Assembly (NCBI RefSeq): GCF_958295425.1
Contig: NC_081149.1
Location: forward strand, 4,695,701 to 4,759,700
Direction: 5' to 3'
Origin: Solea solea
Taxonomy: Eukaryota > Chordata > Actinopteri > Pleuronectiformes > Soleidae
Length of the DNA stretch: 64,000 nucleotides
In this document: piece after piece, positions 47,301 through 58,563 of the stretch
Position numbering within the stretch: the stretch's first letter is position 1
Layout of the letters: every line of letters starts with the position of its first letter
Notes under the pieces: generated by a model
The model's database searches: none
What the model was told of the DNA's origin: nothing
The model's input: the letters and a program-made list of their open reading frames with translations, nothing else
Position numbers and translations under genes: made by a program

Positions 47301-50300
47301 CAGACCTTCGTCCTCCTGCTCCTGCCTCCAGGGCAGCAGCTGAGGGACTTCATGCTGGATGAAGTGCAGCAGTTCGATGGAGTTGGCCATCCACAGCACC
47401 AGCGGCTGCAGACCTGGGATCAGCTCGTTTGTGCTGAGATGATCAGACTCCCGGTCACTGGTGTAAAAAAAAGAAAAAAGAAGGTGTAATAGCTTCACAG
47501 TCATGAGATAGCAAGAAACTGACGTTTGTTAAGCAGTTACTCTCCCACACCAAAGCCCATAGAGAAAATCAGTGATTTTAACATCACAGCACACAGGAGT
47601 TGTTGATCCACTGCTGCCTCCATCACTAAGTTCAAATGGCTTATTTTGTCACTTTTGTCACAAAATTCTATATTTGGATTAACTTCACTGACACAAAGTG
47701 ACCACACGAGGCAGCAGTGGACCAGCAGCTCCTGTGTCCCCATGAGCTAAAATCACTGATTTTCTCTATGGACTTTGGTGTGGAAGAGTGAGTGGTTTAC
47801 AAACTTCAAACTACCATTTTTTTCAAATATGCAAATTGTGTTTAGTTGCTGCACTCGTGTTCCTTTGTTCCAGCAAACCTTTTAAATGTACATAAAAACT
47901 AAACGGTTCGTCACCTTTTTATGACTCAGAGCAATAATCCAAGCTAAAACATGATGATGAGAGAATGCTCTGCTGCTTCCGTGAGGAAACGTCTATCTCC
48001 ACATGTGTGAAACTGACTCTAATTCCTTATTAGATTTCTGGGGTATTTTTGAAAACACTTAGCTTAGGTTTTTGTCTACTCACGTTTCAGGCTGGATCGC
48101 AGCCAGCTCCTTTGTTTTGTCCTGAGAGGGAAGAAAATATCAAGTTCATGCAAAAACAAACATCAACCGCACATTTGATTATTTATTACTGAAGCACATA
48201 AAATATCGATTTAATCATTCAAAAATATTGTATTTTATTGTTTGAAAATGCACTTGTTCTTTGCACTCCCTCACGTGATTTTTTTGTTTGTGGGCGGGCC
48301 TTAGGAAGCTGCCTGCTGATTGGCTACTGAGTTTTGGAGCGATTGACCAGAAATCGTCATCACGGGCTTGGAGTCGCTGTCCGTATGGAACTCGTTCCCC
48401 AAATTTTTCCCGTGGACATCCGACAAAATAATTGTAAATATACTTGGAAACTTGGATATGATTGATTTTGATTTTGATTTTGATTTTGGTAGCATTTTGG
48501 GTGCAGGGTTTTATCGTGGTACGGAAGGCAATTAAAAGACCAAAACCAAGGAAAATTACGAGACTCAGAACCAGCCAACAGTTTTGGGTTTGTGTGGTAA
48601 AGGAACGACTGGGAACCAGCCGGGTGCTCCATCAGACACTGAACCCCCTCCACCCTCCAAGGCAGAGCGTAGAGTTGGGTACACGGTCAGTGGTTGGAGG
48701 GCGGCTGGGCTACGATCACCATAACCACAGGCTGGGGTACAAGCGGGTAAGTCCAGGAATGGACCAGGAGGATGGAAGCGACCCTCTCCACCAGTGAGCG
48801 CCTCACTGTCATCAGACCATCAGTCCTTGGAACCTCAAACCTTATGAACAGACCTTTTGCTAATAAGCTTAATAAAGTCAAAGGTGGACGAAATAAAATG
48901 GGTTTTCATTTGGGTGATACCAAGTTCTGATTATCCAAACCCAGCAGACAAAGCTCTGGAAGGCTTGGACCCCAGGCTGTGATAAACGGCTGATTCTGAA
49001 CTGACCAGTGACACATCGCTATCGCGTTCTAGCGCACGTTTAGTACTGAAATGTAAAGACAACATTTGAGAGGGAGCTGAGATCACTTACCGTCTCAGAG
49101 CAGACAGACAGACAGACAGACAGACAGACGGGCAGATTTGTCCTTACCCACATGAGGAGTTGGATCTGACTGGAGATGCGGAGCAGCAGTTGTCTGAAGT
49201 GCGTCAGTGGGAAGCTGAGGGCCGAGTGTTGGATGCACAGGCTCAGCAGGAACGCGGGCGTCAGCTTGGGTTGGTTCCCACTGGGGTCCGTCATGTCCAG
49301 AATCTCCCGCACGACTCGTTTCTCCTGCTCCAGCTCGTAGTCGAGCGTCGCCTCGGTGCCTTCCAGGTCCCTCCACCGAGGCGGCGGCGGCGGCGTCCTC
49401 CCGGGCCTTTTCGCCGCCATGGCGACGGAGGAGCCACACGATGAACATGGGGAGGAGGACGCGTCACAGTGTGGCCACAGTCTGGCCATCCATGAAGGAG
49501 TCTGCACGGATCCAGGAGCGCTGGTCGGATCCTTGAACATGAACAGATAGTGTTTCCCCAAACCCACCAGGTCCCCCGGGTTCAGCTCCTCCTCCTCCCT
49601 GAGGAGGAAGCCGTTTCTGGTCACTGGAGCGCCATGCAGCGGCTTCAGCACGGTCGACGGCGACGAGTCCGAGCGCCGGACACAGCAGTGCTGAGGCAGC
49701 ACGTCGGGGGCGAAGAGGAGGATGTCCACCTTCAACCTCTCCTCGTCCTCGCCGTTGCTGTGCTCCCGGCAGCAGCCGAAGATGGTGGACGTCCCGCTCA
49801 TCAGGTAGATGACGAAATCCTGACAAAACAGCGATTTATTCCACTTTAAAATCAAAACGATCTCACTCTGAAGGTCCAGTGTGTGGCATCTAGTGACATC
49901 TAGTGGTGAGGAGTTTATTCAACTCAACTAAATGTTACGTATTTATCTTATTACAAAAGAGAAGAAAAAAACACATTCTCACACATTAAACATCAAGCTT
50001 TGATCAGAAAATGATCTAAAATCTTCATCAGTGAGTTAAGAAATGAATTGAGTTTTTAACCATTTCTTTATGTCCATGACAAATAATTAAAATTCTAAAT
50101 GAATGAATGAGCTCAACAGTTAATGATCAGAATCTTCTCCTCAGCTTTAATCCCATGAACAGGACAAGGCTGATTTCCTTGTGTAACGTTTTGGACCAGC
50201 GAGTGGACAGACGTGTGTGGGATCAGCAGGTGGACAATAAAGCCTGAGGATGGGAGACAGGCTTAAGAGAGAGAGACGTGGCTGATGTCCGTGACCTCGA

Positions 50301-50734
50301 GGTCACTGCATTAAGACTCTTAGTGAGACGAGGACGCCGCGCTGATCAGAGTCAGACTGTGGCTGTGTGTGTGTGTGTGTGTGTGTGTGTGAGTGTGTGT
50401 GAGTGAGTAAAGACTGTGAACAGGCTAAAGTTCAGAGTTCACTTCACTCAGAAAAGAATGTGCAGTTGCAGATTTTAGTTGCAGCCTTGATATAAATATT
50501 AGTTCAAATAGTGATAAGATCAAAGGATCAGGTCCAGGTCTGTGAAACTATTTGATTTTTTTAATGTTTTACTTACAAATAATTTGCTGCGTCATTGATC
50601 TGATTCTGTTCATCTGTGGATGAGCAACACTTTCATTTCCTGACTCTGAGTCAGCATGTGATTTTAAACTGCACTTCACATTCACAGAGAACAGAGAACA
50701 GAGTGTTATTTTAGTTTTTAAATGAGGCGCAGCG

Positions 50735-50771
<37 letters not shown>

Positions 50772-53700
50772 CACACACACACACACACTATACTTAAACT
50801 GCTGTAGAAAAACAAAAGTCTCCAGTTTCAGACTCAAAGTTCTAAAAATGTTTGTTAAACAAATGTTTCCTCTAACGACTGACATGAGGACATGAGGACA
50901 TGAAGACATGAAGTTTTGAAGAAATGAGGACATGAAGACATGAAGAAATGAGGACGCGAAGACATGAGGACATGAAGAAATTAAGACATGAAGAAATGAG
51001 GACATGAAGAAATGAGGACATGAAGACATGAAGATATGAGGACATGAAGAAATGAGGAGATGAGGACATGAAGATATGCATGAAGACATGAAGACACAAG
51101 GACATACATGAGGATACAAGGACATGAAGACAGGAGGACACAAAGACATGAGGACACAAGGATATGAGGACATGAAGACATAAGGATGAGGACATGGGGA
51201 CATGAGGACACTGTGTAGAACAGGGGTCACCAACCTTTTTGAGACCGAGAGCTACCTGAAGGGTAGAGAATAATATGGAGGGCTACCATATTAACATTTT
51301 ATGCAATTTACCATTGAAATGATGAATATTATGCATTTAATTGCATACACATTAAATCCAGTGCTTACTCCTAATGATTATCACAGTTTTTATAAATAAT
51401 ATCAGGACATTTTACTCAGTGATCATTTGGATACATGCAAGTGAGGTGAAGTGAAATGAGCCCACGGGCACCTCGCTGGCTGCTCGCTGGCTACCAAGTG
51501 CCCGCGGGCACCACGTTGGTGACCACTGGTGTAGAAGCAGGATGACACATTTCGAAAGGGGACAGATCTGTGTATTTTATTCACGCGCTCATGGAAAAGT
51601 CCGTTTTCTTCTTTTTTGCATGGATCATCGTTGTCATATATACTAAATATTATGAATTCAATATTATATATACGATTAAAAATACGTGGAATTAAAAAAA
51701 AAGTCACTTTTAGGCCCAATTATTTGTGTTTTAGCAGAATTTGACCATAGTTTTAGTCCATGTTCATCTGAAATGAAAGGTAATATTAAGTGTGTTTTAC
51801 GATCATGTGATACAGATCATAAACAGTGGATTATATATTTTTTTTTACAGTGTATTTACAGTGTACCGTCACTCTCACACTGAGACCATGAGTCCTGTGT
51901 GCAGCTTCATATCCACATATGTCTCATTCACATATTACTTAGAGGAATATTGATTTGATTTATATTGTGATATCGTGTGAACGCTGTGGTTCTTGTGCCT
52001 CTCACCTGTCTGTGGCTGTAGCCCTGCAGAAGCAGGAAGTAGGGGAAGTCAAATGGCGGGTGGATGGAGTACTGGGTGGAGTTGTCGTCGCTGCTCTCCG
52101 TCTCCTCCTTCTCCATGCCCAGCCGTAGCACCTCCTTGTCCGCCTCGGCCTGAGCGTCTTCCCTGAGTGCGCTCTGTCTCGCCCGGCCGGCCTCCTTCCC
52201 CATGGCGGGCAGGTCCATCTCGCTCAAGCTCCTCCAGATGCCGAGTGCGTCCGCGTCGTCGCCCCCGCCGCTGCCGTCCACGAACAGCGACGTGACCCTG
52301 GAGCGGCTCTTCTGCAGCCTGCGAGCCTGAGCGTTGATGCCTGAGAGGACAGAGGAGAAGAGGGCGTGTGACGACCACCACGTCTGTCAAACGTATTTAT
52401 ACCGAGTAACGTTACAATACAGCAAGCAGATTTACTAGAACCTCGTCAAAGCAGGAACCAAGAGTCCAGCTAAATTAGGACGTTAGAGGACGTGTACACA
52501 AATTAAACAGATTTATGTGGATGACAATTTAAATTAAAGGTGAGATTATGCGTAACCATGGAGATTTTTCCTCCACCAAACACTCAAGTTTCTGAAATTG
52601 AATTTCAACACCAAAATCTCATCGGTTCATCCTCGAGGCCACGTGGACGTTTGAGCCGGAGCTCGTGAAATTCCTGCCCCGGAGAAAAAGGAACAACTCA
52701 ACACCTCAGTGCAGTCTGGCACCGACTCCAACGCAAACACAAGCAGAGGAAAGAGAGGAAACGTGTGGGGAAAGTGAGATGTGGCCGTCAGCTCTGATAC
52801 CAGCGACCGCTGCGTCGACCTTGACAAACACAAACACAGCTTGGGCATCGCTGGGAGCCGTTAAGCACCGTGGAATGTCCAGAGAGCGCGGCTTCACACT
52901 GCAGCGCTGACGCTCTTATCAGCTGTGGAAGTGGGTGTGTTTTGTTTTTTGTTGTTCCACATTGTTCAGCTCTAGTGTGGGGAATCACACCGGGGTCCAC
53001 GGCTGAAGAAGCAGTGGAGGTGAAGGGCAGCGAGCCCACAGTCAGTGACGGAACGCTGTGGTTCTTCTGACGCTCACCTGTCGGATTCTTCCAGTCCAAT
53101 TTATGGATAAAGCCCATTTTAAAACACCTCCCAAACCTCTGCTGGATGGCCCTGAAACCTCAGTATCATCAGTAAAGCGGCAGATTATTACAAAGTTTAA
53201 GCCAAAGTCAACAAAAGCTGTGCGATCTTCACTGCGCAGGAAGTGAAGCCGCGAGAGGAAGAGCAACACGACAGCGAGCATCCACTGTGGGGGGAGAAAG
53301 AGCCGCTTCTCAGGGCCCCCGCCATAAAAGACAGATAAGAGCGGGGCCGTGCCTTTGTTTTTACCTCCTGACCTGCCGTCTCCTCTGTGATAAGCCGCAC
53401 AATGAGGGCTGATAGCCCGCAATAAGAGGCGGGTGTGAGGAACGTCAGCGACATCTCATTTGTGCTTTTAACACACAGTGAATTCCCAAAGAGAAACAAT
53501 CCCACTCTTTCTCGTCCAATACGACCCAATATCAGTAATATTGATACACATGCTAATATTGAGACTTAGGCTGCAAATGATGATTATTTTTTAAATCAAT
53601 GAATCTAATCTCAATTAATTTAGAGTTTTTTCTGTGTTTCCCAAACCAGGAAATCTTGATTTTCCTCAAACCTCTTTTGATTTCTTTGACATACGATGTG

Positions 53701-55975
53701 ACGATTCTGTGATAATCAAGATATCGGATATGCGACGATGTCTGTCTAACTGAAGACAACAAAAACGTTAACCTGAAGAAGTTAAAAGTGCAGGATTTAT
53801 TCACAACACAGGTCACAAAGGTCAAAGGTCATAAAGTCTATGTACTGAACGTGGATGGAGAATCTCCTAAACGTAGCTTCCTCCACTGTTATCCCACTTC
53901 CAGCCCAAGGTTCCCCTCATTCATGTGAGCATTTCCTGATTCTTGTCCATTCTTGAGTTCATTAACAGAACATAAATATCGTTAGCGGTGTCATTATCAA
54001 TACTTAAGTACTGACTAATCAATTTCATACTGATTCTCTAAACCCCTCCCGACTAATAAAAAAACCAAAAACTCGATAGTCGTTTTAACGTCTTTTAGAC
54101 AAAATGTTCCAAAGGATTTGACTAAAGTACTCTGCTCTGTGTTTTACGGTGATTCTGAGCCGTATCAGAGCGGCATGGGCTCGTCCTCACCTGCCGTGAT
54201 TGTGTCCCTGTCCTTCAAACTCTGCTCTTCCACGCTCGCCCTCTGCTGGATTTCAAAGCGCCGGGAGAAGCCGTCCTTGGGTTTCCAGAGCGACTGCAGC
54301 ATCAGGGGCCTCTCGCTGTCCGCCACCACCCGAAAACACTCCCTCCTCCACTGGTTATCCGAGTCCGTCCGGCCAATCACGTCGCAGAGCACATAGTCGC
54401 TGGGCTCCTCCTTTTCCAGACAGTACCTGAGCGACAGACGGAGGGGGTTAAAACTGAGGTCATCCACCGTCTTCACAGACGTGAGTCACCAACTACAGCA
54501 CGGATAACGGGAGAGTGAAGCGGTTGCAGTTGGTTATTTTGGTGCTTTGGTACTGCACCAAACCCGAAGCGTTCCACTCAGCTGTAAGCTGTTATTAAGG
54601 TTAGGTCTAAGGTCTGACCCCTCACCTCTCTAGCGCCTCCTTCACCAGCTCCTTGGCACAGGACTGAGCGGTGGCCAACACGCTCTTGTAGTGCGTCCCC
54701 TGACAGATGTCGCTGCCAAAGATCTTCAGGATGCCGGGGACAGACTTTTGGGCGGAGAGCTCGGCCGGGTCGTCCGCAGTCTGGAGGTCTCCGGCCAGAT
54801 TCCCGCTGCCTTGCGCCTGGCCACGCCGTCCACCGCCGTCCCGCAGGTTTGGGCTCTGGTTGAAAACATTGGACAGCCTGTTGTTGTTGTGGCGGCGGAT
54901 TTTGCTCTTGGCCGGCTGCCGGACGCCGGCGTTCTCCGCGGGGCGCACGGTGTTGTCCGAGGTGTTGGACCTGAGAGGAAACACGGCGGAGGAGCATGTT
55001 AACTGTGTGAAGGATGGTTCATTGGCAGGAATTGGAAAAACGACCTTTAAGCTGCAGTGTAACAAGACAAGAAGCAGTTATTACATCAAACTGCTGAACA
55101 ACTGCCGCTTTTTCATTTTACAGTTCTCGCACTGAATCACTAGAATCATTAGTATCGGTTGATTTGAGAGAACCCGATGACTGAACGTGGTCGTGATTGG
55201 GCTCACGATCGCCGGCTTTCAGCAGTGCTGTCGCTAAATACACCAGACTTCTCTGTTCAATGTTGACATTTTAGACATTTGCTTTGCCAAATGTTGGGGA
55301 TGAACATGTTTTCAGGATTTTTAAGTCTTTTTAACTCATCTACAGTTGGACATTGTTGGCTTTGACTCTTGTGTCGGACGTCGCAGTCATGACTCTTCAG
55401 TGACGACACTGTAAAAAACACACCAGTGATAAGGACTCAAAGTCCTATCTTGATATTTTTTAGCTGAATGGCGATACTCGATATATATCTCGATATATCT
55501 CTGTAATGTAATTGGGGTTTCCCTCAAAGCATTATAGCATATTAGATCAAATGTTTTAAATGGTCCATTATAAGTTTAAGAAACAATAAACACTTTTCCA
55601 CTGATGTATTTACTGCATCTGCAAACTGTCTAAAGAAACAGATTTATAAGCATGACACTGAGACCCGACAGGGATTTAACATCAGATCTGAATGAGCTGC
55701 AACTCAGGGCCAGATTAGGTTGCACGATACCAGACAGAAGTAACAATAAAACAATCAACCACCTTTGCTTGCCGACATTAGGCTTAAACAAAGAGCCGTT
55801 CAACAATTCATACTTTATGTCTGAACGATGTCTGTCATTGAACGCAAAATAGTCATTTAAAACCAGAAGGCTCTGACGTCGGGGTAAGTCTGTCGGGGGA
55901 TTCCACGCTCGGGTCATGTCCTGTGCGAACAGCTAAGAGTCACAAGAAAAGCCATTTTCTCTGTTCAGAAAAGTT

Positions 55976-56022
<47 letters not shown>

Positions 56023-58532
56023 CTGCAGAGAAGGGAAATGAGATGAGATGACGCAGCGCCGTGGACAGGTGAAATCGCCCGGCAGGTGAACACTAGGCGC
56101 AGTAGAGATGGAATTGTAGATCCAGAAGATTGTTTAATCCCAGTCAAGTAATCCAAGAACAAAAGAAAAACTTCAGGACGAATATTAAAAAGGCAAAAAA
56201 ACGTGTTAGTAAAAATATACAACGCTGACGTGGACTGACATGCTGCCATCTTGTCTTATCATACCAGATGGAAAGGACTACAATAGTGTAAGGACAATAC
56301 GCCACAAGCCCATCCTACATATTTTTCATTTCAAATGTTAAGAAGTTATAATGTCCTAATCTTAATGGCTGTGTGTTATGTTATTACATGTTTTTTATTT
56401 CAATTCATTTATGAAAACTCATCAACTTTGCCAACCCAATAATGTTGGCATCACATGTTTTTTTTTAATATTTTTTGACCAAACAATAAAAAACGATGAA
56501 AACAATGACAGAAAGGTACAAAATGTATAAATACGGGATATAAAAAGCTTCCCATTTAAATGACTGATACTAGAAACGTATAAAAACACGTATAAAATAC
56601 TTGACTTAACAAATTTTGAACAAACATGAATAATAAAATAAAAATTGTATCTGTGAAAATGAATGCCTAATTGGGTTTGAACAATTATTTCACATAGATA
56701 TTTAACTCAGCTTGTTGATATGACAATTAAATAACGTCTTATATTTTATTATCAATATTGACAACCTCGGGCTTCCATATGTCCAAAAGTGACTGACAGT
56801 AACGGAAAATAAGTCAAAACTCTATAGTGTGTGAACTATGAACCCAGCTAGTTCCCGCCTCCTCAGCACGAGCTGAACGAGAAATCTAACACACCGAGAG
56901 GGGCGGGACTTAAGGCAGAACAGCCAATCATCAGCCGGTCACACTCAAAGCTGGTGTCATGTCTGAGGCAACCACAGGAGAGGGAGGGGGAGAGGGAGGG
57001 GGAGAGGAGGCAGACAGAGCGGCCAGAGAAAGAAGCGACTCTAGTGAGGTGTTGAACTCTCTCACCGAGAAAAGTGTGGCTGTTAAAACACCCACATCCC
57101 CCACGGGTGCGACGCCCCAGTGTGTGTGTGTGTGTGCGTAGAGACGCAGGGAGAGGAGAAATAGGTGCGAACTTGCAGCGCATGTATTGTCATTTTAACG
57201 CAAAACGAACTACATCGATACAAGCGATATTGTCCTGTGTTATATCTCGTTTAGACATATATCGATATATATATTAAAATATCGAGATATCGCCCAGCCC
57301 TGTCAGGTCCTATCACAGATGGAAAAGCAGAAAAACAAGTGAGTAGAGTCAAGTCGAGCCATGCTAGAACTGTATCATGGAAAAGCACCAAAGCTGTGTG
57401 CAGTCAACTCCGTCTGTCCTTAGGTAGCTAGGAAACTCTCGTTAAGTGTCTAAACTTAACTGTCTAAACAAGTGCCTGTGAGCTATAGAAATGTACGTGT
57501 TTTTGATTTTTTATACTCACTTATATCATGAAAACAACGTGTGTGAAAATGATGGTGATATGACTTTGTTTTTACCTCATGTTCTGCAGCTCTACTGAAG
57601 GCCTATGTTACCAACTTCAGTGACCAGAAAACAAAATTAGCTCCCACGTTAAACAAAAGCACAGAAAATAAACAGCTATTTACGGGATAAGGGTTTCAAA
57701 GGAACGCCATCTTAACTCAAGAAAGTCGGAGCAAGTTCGCAAACCCTGACATGAGATTCCAAGATGGCGGCAACTTCTTCTTCGTCTCATTCTGTCTGAG
57801 GTTGTATTTGTGTCTATGGTTTTCTTCCAAACACGCCCCCATATTATCGAGTATGTAATATTTGTGTTTAAAATCACATGATCAAATGAAATCACCCAAA
57901 CGTTCAAACGTTTAAGCACCTCTGAATGTTTGGTCTGATCACACACACACACACACACACACACAAGTGACACACAAGTTTAAAGGGCTGTTCCGTGTAC
58001 GTTTTTCAGACCTGCGACGTGTTTGTCTTTGCCTCTGGGTTATTATCTCTGTGTAAACAGTCTAAACTACACACTCCTTGTTTTTGAAAAGAGACTCCTG
58101 TACATGAGAACGCAAAGATACTGTGTACATTTAAAACTACATTAGATATTATATCAATTATCCGCCCAAGTATGCCCAATATCTGCAAACCCTCTGATAT
58201 TGTGCGTCAAAATAATGGGGTTTGTGAAATTCCCTGTAAAGACATGATGTATTATTATTATTATTATTATAATAAACAGAGTGAGGCTGAAACAATTTCT
58301 CAATTAATTGATTTAAGTGATTTTTTTTAAAAAAAGGATTTAAACCAGATTCTCTGACCAGAACATATGTAAGAAGTTATGAGACATTTTGGTTTGTTGA
58401 CAAAAACAAGACGTTTGAGAACATCATTATGACCAAGTTTGAGAAAGAATTATCAACATCTTTCAACATTTTCTGACATTTTTATGGATTAAAACTAAGC
58501 TTGGGGCCCCACAGATGCTCGCTCCGGCCCTG

Positions 58533-58563
<31 letters not shown>

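Noticed and set aside
49095..49849. Three further long frames overlapping rasip1-like exon 5 on both strands
   Set aside because: The minus-strand frame with the FHA motifs and correct splice phases explains the region. The others are GC-rich shadows.
50718..51233. Minus-strand frame of 171 codons rich in Ser/Cys/Pro/His
   Set aside because: It is the translation of the GACATGARG minisatellite, which lacks stops by composition in all minus frames.
52600..53530. Cluster of overlapping frames in the large rasip1-like intron
   Set aside because: No in-phase splice sites or recognisable domains. The exons on either side (54191-54426 and 52006-52340) join correctly without them.
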